A DNA stretch of 64,000 nucleotides from Aquihabitans sp. G128 (lineage in GTDB: Bacteria > Actinomycetota > Acidimicrobiia > Acidimicrobiales > Iamiaceae), in assembly GCF_019048865.1 (NCBI RefSeq), contig NZ_CP077604.1, forward strand, positions 4,092,001 through 4,156,000. Reading direction: 5' to 3'. Shown here one piece after another: positions 55,892 through 64,000 of the stretch; position 1 is the stretch's first letter; the number at the start of each line of letters is the position of its first letter. Made by a program: the position numbers and the translations under genes. Under the pieces are notes generated by a model. That model saw only the letters and a list, made by a program, of their open reading frames with translations, did not search any database and was not told where the DNA came from.

Positions 55892-57160
55892 ATGAAAATC
55901 AAGTCGTTAGATGAGTTGCGGGCGATCGACGAACGGTCCCAGCGGTCAACGCCGTGGGGGTTTGCGATGGATGGGATGATGAACGAGGCTGACGCCGTCC
56001 GGGTCCACCAGGACCAGGTCGCCTGGCCCGAGCTCGTCGGCGACGTCCCTAGTGCCACCGTCGCGGCCATGAACCGTGTCCGGCTCACATTCGCCTACGG
56101 CGTCTTGGACTACGACCTGTTCACGGTCGCCGAGACCCTCAGCCGGTTTGTGCTCGAGCTCGCCCTCAGGGAGCGGTTCGTCGCGTTCGCAGACGGGCAC
56201 CTGACCTTCGTCGACGTAGACGGCACTGTGGTGGTCGACCCTGTCATCACCTACGGCGACGTCGTTGCCCTCGTCGGCCATCAGCCCAAGCGGGGCAAAG
56301 GCTGGAAAGTCGAACAAGCCGGCATCGAGCCGAAGTTCAACGGGTCGCTGTCAGCTCTACGACAGTGGGCCCGCTCCAACGGACTGCTGCGAGGCCAAGC
56401 GAACCGGGTCAAGGAGAGCGCTCTGTTAGGCCTTCGTCACGAAGCCGCGCACCCAACTGGGTCTTGGACTGGTGGGCCCTCGGGCATCGCAGAGTCGATA
56501 CGTCACACCGGTGAACTCATCAACCAACTGTGGGGTAGCCCGACTCCAGGCGGCAAGCACTACCCGGCTCCCGTGCTGCAACGGCCGACCATCATTGCCT
56601 GCACGGACGGCGGTCGGTCGACGATGTCTGTGGAGTCGTTCCTCGCCGACCAGTCCGACGTACAGGGTGCTACCTGCGTTGTCTTCGGACTCTGCGATCA
56701 GGACACGCCCGAGTTCTGCCACACCTGGTTCGACCAGACGGTCTTGCCCAGCCGATACCTGTTCGGGCCGGCGACCGTCGAGGAGACTGTTGAATGGCTC
56801 GTGCGTAACCGGCCCGCAGAGTGCCACGTCGACACCCTTGACCGCCTGTTCATCGACGTCGTCGGCAGCGACGAATGGCCCCTACGCCTTGAGACCCTCA
56901 CGCCCACCGAGCGAGACCTCGGTGACGCCACATTTCGGGTCATTCTGGCCGACTCCCCCTGGGACGCCCGCGCCCTGGCCCGTGAGACCGATCATCCAGA
57001 CGACGCTGCGACCCCTGAACCGAACCGACCCCCGAGGGCAGACCCGAAGGAGCGGGCGCAGCTCATTGCGACCGGAACCTGGGGCAGTGTCCGGCAGCTG
57101 GTCGCCGACGACGCCCCACATGCCGGCATTCCGTCGTTCCACGTCGGAATGAACTCCTGA
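55892..57160 (+). CDS. Hypothetical protein (422 aa) with HEPN-like motif
   Basis: The protein starts MKIKSLDELRAIDERSQRST behind a GGAGGGC ribosome site. Residues around 100-200 are helical and contain ALRQWARSNGLLRGQANRVK and ESALLGLRHEAAHPTGSW, where RHEAAH resembles the R-x4-H of HEPN domains. The second half (QRPTIIACTDGGRSTMSVES and following) is an alpha/beta region of unknown type. No function is assigned. It is divergent from the gene at 54661. Confidence 0.55.
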   Translation: MKIKSLDELRAIDERSQRSTPWGFAMDGMMNEADAVRVHQDQVAWPELVGDVPSATVAAMNRVRLTFAYGVLDYDLFTVAETLSRFVLELALRERFVAFADGHLTFVDVDGTVVVDPVITYGDVVALVGHQPKRGKGWKVEQAGIEPKFNGSLSALRQWARSNGLLRGQANRVKESALLGLRHEAAHPTGSWTGGPSGIAESIRHTGELINQLWGSPTPGGKHYPAPVLQRPTIIACTDGGRSTMSVESFLADQSDVQGATCVVFGLCDQDTPEFCHTWFDQTVLPSRYLFGPATVEETVEWLVRNRPAECHVDTLDRLFIDVVGSDEWPLRLETLTPTERDLGDATFRVILADSPWDARALARETDHPDDAATPEPNRPPRADPKERAQLIATGTWGSVRQLVADDAPHAGIPSFHVGMNS

Positions 57161-57379
57161 GATCGCTGGCACGCGAGGGGAGCTCGGGCCACCGATTGGG
57201 TGGGGCCCGCTCATCTGGGCGTCCTCGGGCGGAGGATGCCGCACCGGTCGCGTTGCCAACCGCTGCCAGGTCCGTAGGGTCCGCCGGAGATGTGCGTCGT
57301 ATGTGCCTGCTTGTCGAGGTACCGGCCTCGCCGGGTCTGTGTCGGCGTGCCGTGTTCGTTCGGCAGCCATGATGAACGG

Positions 57380-57955
57380 ATGGACGTGATCGGGCTGGTG
57401 CTGGCGGGGTCGACGCCAGCGTGGACGTTCCCGATGGCTGTTGTCTCCGCTGTGATGGCCTCCTGCAGCCTCCTCCTCGGGCTGTCGACCCGGTCGACGG
57501 CCCGGAGGGCGCTCGGAGTGTCCGAAGCCCAAGAGGCCCGCCGCGACCCAAAGCTCCACCTGGAGCTACTCGACGGCGTAGCGTGGCGGACCCGTGGCGT
57601 GCGCAACTTCGCCCTGAAGGTCCTGGCGACGAACCCGACCGATCGAGACGGGACACTCACCCGGGTTGAGCTCAGGCTCACTTACAAGGGCCGCGACGAC
57701 CATGTCCTGACGGTACAGATCCCGGCCACCATCGCTCTGCCGGACTGCCCGCCCGAGTTCGTAGCGCTGCCAGTCCCGACAGCGATGCCCGCCAACGGCG
57801 CAGTTGCCGGTTCGTACCTGTTTCGGGTCGACGACGAGGTCACCAGCGGTCGACCAGTCGAACGGTTTGAGCTTCACGTGACCGACAGCCGAGGAATCGT
57901 CAAGAGCGTCGTCACCGCTGCACTGCGGGAGGTGGATAATGGCGAGAGGCCCTAG
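57380..57955 (+). CDS. Hypothetical membrane-anchored protein
   Basis: The 191-residue protein has an N-terminal membrane segment (AWTFPMAVVSAVMASCSLLL) after MDVIGLVLAGSTP, then a soluble beta-rich domain (FALKVLATNPTDRDGTLTRV). Several starts exist upstream; ATG 57380 places the membrane segment at the N-terminus. It overlaps the next gene by 17 bp. Confidence 0.55.
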   Translation: MDVIGLVLAGSTPAWTFPMAVVSAVMASCSLLLGLSTRSTARRALGVSEAQEARRDPKLHLELLDGVAWRTRGVRNFALKVLATNPTDRDGTLTRVELRLTYKGRDDHVLTVQIPATIALPDCPPEFVALPVPTAMPANGAVAGSYLFRVDDEVTSGRPVERFELHVTDSRGIVKSVVTAALREVDNGERP

Positions 57956-58532
57956 GGCCGGGAACAGCTACGTCACGTTCCCTGAGAAGGACTTCGTCGA
58001 CATCGTGGGTGACGGTCTCATCGCAGGATCGGTTTTCGAGGGTAAGGGGATCGCCGTCCTCATTCTGGACACGACCGAACGTCCGGACCTCGAAGAGATC
58101 ATCCGCATCTCCCGTCACCTGCCGCCCGGCGACGTCAACATCCGGTGGGCAACCCGTAAGGGCCGCGTCGACCAAGTGATCCTGGAGATCACCTTCCTGC
58201 GCCCGATGGATGGGAAGGCGCTCCTGCTGTTCGATGTCGACACGCAGCCCCTGCTTGTCGACGCAGCCCTGAACGCCGCAGCGTTGTACCTCCAGGCAGG
58301 CAAGCCCGGTGACCGGCTCCGTCACGACCCCGACAAGCAGAAGTTGTACGTCGAGATCCCCGACACCGGCTTCAAGGACACGTGGGACGCCCTCTGGCGC
58401 AATCAGGCGGCAGCCTCCATCGCACGGACCACGGGCATCGCTCGGCGGAAGGCGCTGTCGTTGGCGGACGAGATGATCGCGGAGGCCCGCATCCTTACGA
58501 CGATCAGAGTCGGCCCAGACCCAGCTCTCTGA
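57939..58532 (+). CDS. Hypothetical protein coupled to 57380
   Basis: The 197-residue protein begins MARGPRAGNSYVTFPEKDFV and has an alpha/beta region (IAVLILDTTERPDLEEIIRI, LEITFLRPMDGKALLLFDVD). No family is recognised. Its start lies inside the end of the membrane-anchored gene, so the two are co-translated. Confidence 0.55.
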   Translation: MARGPRAGNSYVTFPEKDFVDIVGDGLIAGSVFEGKGIAVLILDTTERPDLEEIIRISRHLPPGDVNIRWATRKGRVDQVILEITFLRPMDGKALLLFDVDTQPLLVDAALNAAALYLQAGKPGDRLRHDPDKQKLYVEIPDTGFKDTWDALWRNQAAASIARTTGIARRKALSLADEMIAEARILTTIRVGPDPAL

Positions 58533-58555
58533 CTGCGCACGAAGGCAACCGGCGC

Positions 58556-58768
58556 TTATTGAGTCGGAAGCGGCAACCGGACCATGGCCCGGAGCGCACT
58601 GGCTGGCACCCGTAGCGTCCGGCCAAGTACGAGAACTGGTAGGCCCTCGCGGCCGTCCGTCGCTATGTATCGCCTAGCGAGTGTGTAGGCCGCGTTTCGT
58701 CCGATGCGCAGGATCTTGGCCGCCTCCTCGACGGTCATCACTTCTGCCTCGTTGGTGTCGAGGGTCAT
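58556..58768 (-). CDS. Excisionase/HTH_17-type DNA-binding protein
   Basis: The 70-residue protein starts MTLDTNEAEVMTVEEAAKIL and continues RIGRNAAYTLARRY, the HTH_17 winged-helix pattern of Xis/BldC-like proteins, with the wing VLVLGRTLRVPASAL. GGAAAGGACC precedes the ATG. In an att-flanked element such a protein commonly directs excision or regulates transfer genes. Confidence 0.8.
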   Translation of the reverse strand: MTLDTNEAEVMTVEEAAKILRIGRNAAYTLARRYIATDGREGLPVLVLGRTLRVPASALRAMVRLPLPTQ

Positions 58769-58874
58769 CACCCTGGTCCTTTCCGGTCCGGTCGTTTGCC
58801 CCCTATGCCTCGGCCAGACCGAAATCTCTCGGATCTCGCACGCCTGGCCGCTCGCCCCGTCCAGCCTGGCGGAG

Positions 58875-59090
58875 TCAGCCTTGGGTGCCTGCGCCTCGGC
58901 CGGTTGCCTCCGCCCAGCTGGCCACCTCGGGCCAGTTCCAGATGAGGCCCACCTGGAGTTCGGCGATCGGCTGGGGGAAGTCGGGGTATCTGCGGCGCCA
59001 GGTGTGGACGGACTCGGTGTGGGACAGGCCGAGGCGGTCGGCGATCTCTTTGGAACCGACGAGGTTTGCTGGGTCCACGAGGTCGGCCAC
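58875..59090 (-). CDS. AlpA/HTH_17-like DNA-binding protein
   Basis: The 71-residue protein reads MADLVDPANLVGSKEIADRL, then GLSHTESVHTWRRRYPDFPQ and a C-terminal IWNWPEVASWAEATGR. This is the AlpA-like pattern of small DNA-binding proteins in prophages and mobile elements. The gene lies next to a palindromic region (59097-59157) that may be its operator. Confidence 0.7.
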   Translation of the reverse strand: MADLVDPANLVGSKEIADRLGLSHTESVHTWRRRYPDFPQPIAELQVGLIWNWPEVASWAEATGRGAGTQG

Positions 59091-59096
59091 GTCAGA

Positions 59097-59157
59097 ACGG
59101 TACGACAGGGGAGCGGCACACTTAGCCGTTGACTAGGTACCTAGACGGTCGTACCGT
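59097..59157. promoter_or_regulatory. Divergent control region with nested inverted repeats
   Basis: ACGGTACGAC (59097-59106) is repeated as its exact inverse GTCGTACCGT (59148-59157). Between them lies the 12-bp palindrome CTAGGTACCTAG (59133-59144). A TTGACT hexamer overlaps its left part. The region separates the AlpA-like gene from the plus-strand gene at 59230, so it is a good candidate operator-promoter. Confidence 0.6.
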
Positions 59158-59229
59158 TGGGGCTAACAGGTGGCCCGGGCGCGGTTGGCGCCGCCCCGGG
59201 CCTGGCCGAGACCCTTAGGAGGTCCCGAC

Positions 59230-59637
59230 GTGGCAACCGTACCGAGACGTCAAGACCCGGCTCCGGAGGGAGGGTGCGGCGGCAGCTGCCCGGGCTTGGC
59301 GGTGGCGCACGGTGAGCCTGGCACCGTCGCTGGACACGACCGCTTCGTTCGGCTGCTCACTGCAGCTTCGGTAGAGCCGGTGGTGGCACTGATCGAGGCC
59401 CTCGTCTTCGCTTCAGGCCCGATGGACGAGCGCTCCACCGAGCCCGGCGTCCCGCACCTTGGCGACCTGATCCAGTTCGTGCAGGGTCACCAGTGGGCGG
59501 AGCCAGTTCTCGCGGCCCGGCTGGCGGTGGCGATCGCCGACCTCGGCATCGATCCGCAGCCTGTTGAGCCGGGTGAGCTGGGGGTGGCGAGGAATCGGGC
59601 CGCCGCTCGCTGTCGGAAGCGGCCGCCGCTCGATTGA
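59230..59637 (+). CDS. Hypothetical protein of the mobilisation region
   Basis: The 135-residue protein starts at GTG 59230 behind TTAGGAGGTCCCGAC, a strong ribosome site. The central part is helical (VEPVVALIEALVFASGPMD, LGDLIQFVQGHQWAEPVLAA). The N- and C-terminal parts are low-complexity. It is convergent with the relaxase gene, whose stop is 2 bp away. No family is recognised. Confidence 0.5.
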   Translation: MATVPRRQDPAPEGGCGGSCPGLAVAHGEPGTVAGHDRFVRLLTAASVEPVVALIEALVFASGPMDERSTEPGVPHLGDLIQFVQGHQWAEPVLAARLAVAIADLGIDPQPVEPGELGVARNRAAARCRKRPPLD

Positions 59638-59638
59638 T

Positions 59639-62600
59639 TCACCGTTCTGGTTCGAGTGACGGGGCCTCCGGGGCACCGTGCGGCCGCTCTTGAAGCAGCT
59701 CCCAGGCGGTGGGCTGGGGGCCGGATCGGGCGAGCCGATCGGTGATGGATGCGGTGAGGGGGAGTGGGGGTGCCTTGGGGAGGTGTTCGCCGTCGAGGGG
59801 GTCTGTGGCCCGGGTCAGGTAGAGGTGGTTGGCGTGGCGGCCTCTCGTGGTGTCGACGTAGGCCTCGGGGCGGTTGGCACCCTCGTCGATGCGGCTGGTG
59901 GAGGTGTCGAAGGTGGCTCCTTGGACGGCGTAGGAGGTGAGTGAGTACGCCAGATCGATGCCGACGATTCGTCGACCGTCGGGGCCTTGGTGCTCGTCGA
60001 AGAAGCTGCGTGGAAGCTTGATGGTCCCGAGGTCGTCGAAGTCGACGGTGATTGCCTCAGCTGTCCGGTCGTGGCGCTCGTGGAGCGCGGTGACCGTTCC
60101 TGTGGCGCCGTTGCGGACGTAGGAGGCGGGGTCGTCGTCGGGGTGGAGGTGGCGGGCCGGGGTGCGGGCGGTGATGCGGTCACCCACGGAGAAGGCTCGG
60201 CCGCCGGTGGCCTTGAGCTCGGCGGCGCCGACCTCGCCGTTGGCTTGGAGGAGCCGGTGGGCGAGCCGGTTGAGTTGGTGGCGGGTTGTGTTGCGGCGAT
60301 CGACCATGGGGTGGTGGTCGCCGGCCTGGTGAGCGTTCCACCAGTGGCTGAGCATGGCGGTGTAGATGTCGAGGTCGTCCCGCGCGATGTGGAGGTGTCC
60401 GGCGCCTTGAAGGGCGTCGAGGGCTTCAGCGATGCGCCCTTCTCGGAGGGCGTCGACGGCGAGGCGGTCGGCGGGGTGCTGGAGGCGGTGGCTCTCGGTC
60501 AGCTCGGGAGTGGTGCCGGCGTCGTGTTCGCAGAGGACTCGGAACATGCCGCCTGCGGCGACGGCTCCGTGTTGGGCGGGGTCGCCGATGAGCCGGAGGG
60601 TGGCGCCGGTCTGTTCCGTGAGCCAGCCGAGTCGGTCGAGGTCGGTGTCGGAGATGGTGGAGGCTTCGTCGACGATGAGGACGGTGCGGGCATCCAGCGG
60701 TGAGCTTGTGGGGTCGGTGTGGGCGAGGTGCCAGGCGACGGTCTCGCAGGTGATCCCGGCGGCCGACGCGAGGGTGCGAGCCGCCTCCCCTTTCACCGCG
60801 GCACCGAGGACCTTGAAGCCAGCCTGCTGCCAAGCGTCCACGGCTGCGGCCATGGTGGTCGTCTTGCCGGCGCCGGCGCGTCCGATCGCGCATTGGAGTT
60901 GATCGCCGGAGAGGCAGAACGATCGGACCAGGCATCGTTGCTCGGCGCTGAGCTTGGGGTGGCGAGCGATCGCTCCGGCGACGACCTCGGGGTCGACCTC
61001 GCCGTGCCGGGAGCAGAGCCCCTCGATGTAGCGGGCGACGATCCCTTCCTGGACGGCGAGCGCGGCGACGGTGGTGAACTGGCCGTCGTCACGGCCCTCA
61101 GGCTCGGTGAGTTGCCGGACGTGGGGGCTGGCGAGGAAGCGGTCGGCCAGCGCCTGGAGGTCCGAGGCGGCCATGGCGAGGGGTTGAACTTCGCCGTTGG
61201 CATCGGGGATGCCGAGGTGGGCGAGCCCGTGGAGCAGCTCGTTGCGTCCGAACACCGACGTGGTTGCGCAGACCCCGTCGGAGCCGGTGAGCACCCCGAA
61301 AACAGTCGTGTCGGCCGGCTGGCTCCGATCGGGGCTCTGCTGCGTGATGGACGACAGGTCGTCGGGGGTGAAGCCGTGGGCTCGGGCCCGCTCCCACCAT
61401 CCGTCGAGCAACTCGTCGACCGGGGTGTGCTGTTTCGCTTGGCGTGTCTTGAGGACGATGTGATCGACATCGTCTGGCTGCGCACCTCTGCCGATGGCCT
61501 CTTCGAGCTCGGAGAGTGCTTCGTCGATCTCGGTCCGCCGGCGAGAGAAGTCCCGGAGCACGGGGTCCGGGACCCCGTCGACTTCCCAGGACCCGGTAGC
61601 TCCGATGCGCCAGCGGATGCCCAGGGCGGCGAGACGGTGTCGCATCTCGACTGTGGCGATCGCGGATGCGGCCTGTGCGTGGCGGTAGAGGTCTCGGGCA
61701 TCGAGTGCCCGTCGTTCACCGTCGGGGCCGACGACGGTGTTGGCGACCACGTTGTGGTGGTGGGTGAACGGGTCGAGGGCTCGGCTGGTGAGGTGCTGGA
61801 ACGAGGCAACCGTCCACCCGGCCCCTTGGAGGGTCTCACCCCGCACTCGGGTCGTGGCGGCACGCTCCTCGAACCAGCCGAGCGCCACATCGTTTCCCCT
61901 GCGGATCGCGCCGAGCACTGCCTCGCGCACGTCGGGCTCGGACAGCAGGGCGAGGACGCTGAGGGATTTCTCGGTGGTGAGGGTCACGTCGTAGCCGACC
62001 CGCACTGCTGGTGGCCGCCGCCGGTGCACGAACTCGACGAGATCGTCCCGCCGGACGAACCACCTGCCTCTGGTGCCACGGTGAGCGGGGAGCCACGCCT
62101 GGTGGACTTCGCGACCCTCGGCCAAGGTCGCCTCGATCGAGTCCCGTTGTGATTCCCAGCGCGCCGCCAATCGCCGGAGGTACTGAGCGGTCACCCCAAC
62201 CAGCCGGGCGGCCTCTGAGAGCGGGAGGCTGTCGCCGGCATGTCCGCCCCGAGCGATGACCGAGGGGTCAGGTCCTTCGGCTCTGGCCGACTCACAGCGA
62301 GCCAGCTCGGCTTCGGTCACCCACATCGTCCCGTCCCGGTCGATCACCGGGACCAGGTAGGAGCCGTCGGGCTGCTCCGGGATCTGGTCCCCGTCGGGTC
62401 CGGGCTGTTGCTTCGAGGCTGCGCCGAACTGTTCGCCATCCTCCGGTGCCGTCTGTGCGTCCCGGTCGGCTTGATCTTCACCGGGACCGCCCCCTCGCCC
62501 AGGCTGGCCGGCGATGGATGTGACCGGGACAGGGACCGGGACGGGCTCGTCCCGTAGCGCTGTGACCTGGGCCGATCCGTCCCGGTCGGTGTCCCGGTCA

Positions 62601-63077
62601 CCGATGTGGCCGTAGGAGAGCAGAGCTCCGATCTCCATCATCCGAGTCGACTCCCGAACCGAGACGCCGAGCACGGTCGCCGCATCATGGGCGTCGTACA
62701 GCGGTTGGCCGGCGTCGTCGCGCCTGGTCTCGTTGCCGGCGCCGAGGTCACTTCGGCGGCCTGCAGAGCCTCGTGCGGAGATCAGGCGTTCGCCGGTGCG
62801 TGGGTCTCGACCGGCGAGCACCTTGGAGAAGTCCTCGGCCTCGACGAGGCCCGAGAGCCCGGACGCCGCCGCCTGCGCGCCGAGCCAGCGTCCAGGTCCG
62901 TCGCCCCCGTCGGCGTAGTACGAGGAGGCCCCGGACGACGAGGTGCCGGTGCCCGTGTCGAGCGGGCTCGAAGTTCGGGGTTGCTTGTGGGACGGCGAGG
63001 TAGTCGACGATGGCGGCGACGACCTTGTCGATCGAGCGGCTCCCCGAGGAGCCGAGCGGGGTGACGGTGAACCTCAC
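59639..63077 (-). CDS. MobF-family relaxase/helicase (TrwC/TraI-like), one-base frameshift
   Basis: GTG 63077 opens VRFTVTPLGSSGSRSIDKVV. The frame shifts near 62975, after which SSYYADGGDGPGRWLGAQ supplies the candidate catalytic tyrosines. The relaxase domain continues with DFSKVLAGRDPRTGERLISA, GYDVTLTTEKSLSVLALL and the metal motif THHHNVVANTVVG. An inserted HTH-like segment (LPLSEAARLVGVTAQYLRRL) lies before it. The helicase part has GRAGAGKTTTM, LIVDEAS and TSYAVQGATFDTS. Repaired length is about 1,145 residues. The enzyme nicks oriT and unwinds DNA for conjugative transfer. Confidence 0.87.
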
Positions 63078-63757
63078 CGGGACACCGGAGCGGGATGCAC
63101 CGCAGGTTTCCCGAAGGGAAACCTGCAAGTGTGTGGACGCTGGTCGGGGTGATCTGCGTGGGTGGTGAGCGCGGCGCCTCGGGTGCCGAGCGGAGCGGTG
63201 CGGTGGGGGTGGACCGGGACGGTCCGAGACGGGGTCATCGGCCCGGCAGGGCCGGGGCCGTGGGGGCTGAGATCTGGCTGGGATCGGGCGTGGGCGTCCG
63301 GCCGAACTTCGAGCCCCGGCGGCGGTTCGCCGGCGGCGAGGGCGTCGAGGTGGCGGCCCCATAGATCCTCGTGCTGTAGCTGACACCACGCCGGCACCCG
63401 CTCGAGCTGCCGCAGCGACAGCGGCCCGGCGGTCGTTGGCACGGCGATCTGGCCGCCGGGACTCTGGCGGCAAAATCCGTAGCGCTCCAGCCGGTCGAGC
63501 GTGTGCTGGATGGGGCTGTTTGCGCTGGTGCCACTGCCGAGGCCGATGGAACGTGACAGCTCCGTCATCGGGATCTCGATCGGATCTGCGTGCTGCCACA
63601 GGAGCGGCATCCGGCGCAGCAGCAGGACCGAGCTGGGCCCCAGGATCGGGGTCCAGCACTGCTCGACGTAGGGGTCGTCGAGCCCGACGCCGACTTGGCG
63701 CACTTGCGGGTTTCGGTGGGGCACGGCGTGGATGGTCAGGACCGGTTCGTTGCTCAT
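63074..63757 (-). CDS. Hypothetical protein preceding the relaxase
   Basis: The 227-residue protein starts MSNEPVLTIHAVPHRNPQVR. The middle (MTELSRSIGLGSGTSANSPI, QHTLDRLERYGFCRQ) resembles a winged-helix fold. The C-terminal 60 residues are Pro/His-rich and disordered. Its stop overlaps the relaxase GTG as GTGA, showing a common operon and confirming the relaxase start. A regulatory or accessory transfer role is plausible. Confidence 0.6.
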   Translation of the reverse strand: MSNEPVLTIHAVPHRNPQVRQVGVGLDDPYVEQCWTPILGPSSVLLLRRMPLLWQHADPIEIPMTELSRSIGLGSGTSANSPIQHTLDRLERYGFCRQSPGGQIAVPTTAGPLSLRQLERVPAWCQLQHEDLWGRHLDALAAGEPPPGLEVRPDAHARSQPDLSPHGPGPAGPMTPSRTVPVHPHRTAPLGTRGAALTTHADHPDQRPHTCRFPFGKPAVHPAPVSR

Positions 63758-63913
63758 GCCCCCTATGCGCCGGCATGTTCGGGATCTCTCCGGGCGTCGA
63801 GCAGAACACGAGGACCGGGACGAGATTTCTTCCGACCAGGAACGAAAGCAGGAACGAAACCGGGAACACGCGGCGCGACGGTCCGGCACCAACCGACACT
63901 GGAGGTGCCCCGA

Positions 63914-64000
63914 ATGCCCGTAGACATCGATCAAGTCCTGGACCGTGAGTGGCAGCAGATCGCTGCGTCACCCGAAGCCAACCGGGCGCTGCGCCGGTGG
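63914..64000 (+). CDS. Partial gene at right window edge
   Basis: ATG 63914 has GGAGGTG upstream and the frame is open to the window end, reading MPVDIDQVLDREWQQIAASP and nine further residues. The family is not recognisable from this length. It is divergent from the relaxase operon. Confidence 0.5.
   Translation, partial: MPVDIDQVLDREWQQIAASPEANRALRRW

Noticed and set aside
60719..62152. 477-codon plus-strand open frame opposite the relaxase
   Set aside because: It is antisense to conserved MobF motifs and its composition reflects high-GC codon bias on the other strand.

Overview
The window is high-GC DNA with many GTG starts, ATGA/GTGA start-stop overlaps and protein families typical of Actinobacteria; a lineage such as Acidimicrobiia is possible but the sequence does not settle it. 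Its main organising feature is a set of three identical 45-bp copies of the 3' end of a tRNA-Met(CAT) gene (6400-6444, 26835-26879, 52327-52371). None has a 5' tRNA half. Each is flanked on both sides by a pair of TTCTAC(A/T)G direct repeats, and the left pair begins exactly 138 bp before the core in all three. This is the layout of a tyrosine-recombinase attachment site with arm-type repeats, so the window reads as four att-bounded modules in tandem: E1 (left edge to 6.4 kb), E2 (6.4-26.8 kb), E3 (26.8-52.3 kb) and E4 (52.3 kb to right edge). No integrase gene is recognisable in the window.

E1 holds a minus-strand operon: a small basic protein, an SDH/ClpP-fold serine protease, a sigma-factor-like protein, an anti-sigma-like zf-HC2 protein with a putative HTH, an ImmA/IrrE metallopeptidase with zinc ribbons, a multiubiquitin-family protein and the start of a ThiF/E1-type protein that runs off the left edge. 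It looks like a bacterial ubiquitin-like modification system with its own transcriptional control. Broken Abi-like and SIR2-like genes lie between it and the first att site.

E2 carries a compact biosynthetic operon on the minus strand (24745 down to 7539). It encodes two PIG-L deacetylases, a methyltransferase, a CelD-type GNAT, MDR and Gfo/Idh oxidoreductases, GT4 and GT2 glycosyltransferases, an acyl-CoA-dehydrogenase-like flavoprotein, one NRPS module (A-PCP-degenerate C), two 2OG/Fe(II) oxygenases, a luciferase-like monooxygenase, an SDR, a glycosyltransferase remnant and a carbamoyltransferase. A carbamoylated, amino-sugar-containing peptide-like product is the natural inference. A broken IS481-family transposase sits near its right end.

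E3 is a signalling, redox and nitrosative-stress island: a PAS-GGDEF-EAL protein, SDR/TetR/old-yellow-enzyme genes, universal stress proteins, YgiD-type dioxygenase, MgtC, a NuoF-like flavoprotein, AlkA, an alternative-oxidase-like di-iron protein, glutamate dehydrogenase, 1-Cys peroxiredoxin, three group III truncated haemoglobins (one fused to a DUF1971-like domain), RIC/YtfE, a SufR-like Fe-S regulator, YwiC and several small zinc or membrane proteins.

E4 starts with uncharacterised genes, one with a nucleotidyltransferase-like motif and two with HEPN-like motifs. It then has Xis- and AlpA-like DNA-binding proteins, a palindrome-rich divergent control region and a MobF (TrwC/TraI) relaxase-helicase, so it resembles a conjugative or mobilisable element.

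Several large genes (NRPS, AlkA, GGDEF-EAL, gdhA, MobF) are interrupted by single-base frameshifts. Three of these fall on 7-base G/C runs where 6 bases would restore the frame, so base-calling error should be considered before calling them pseudogenes.
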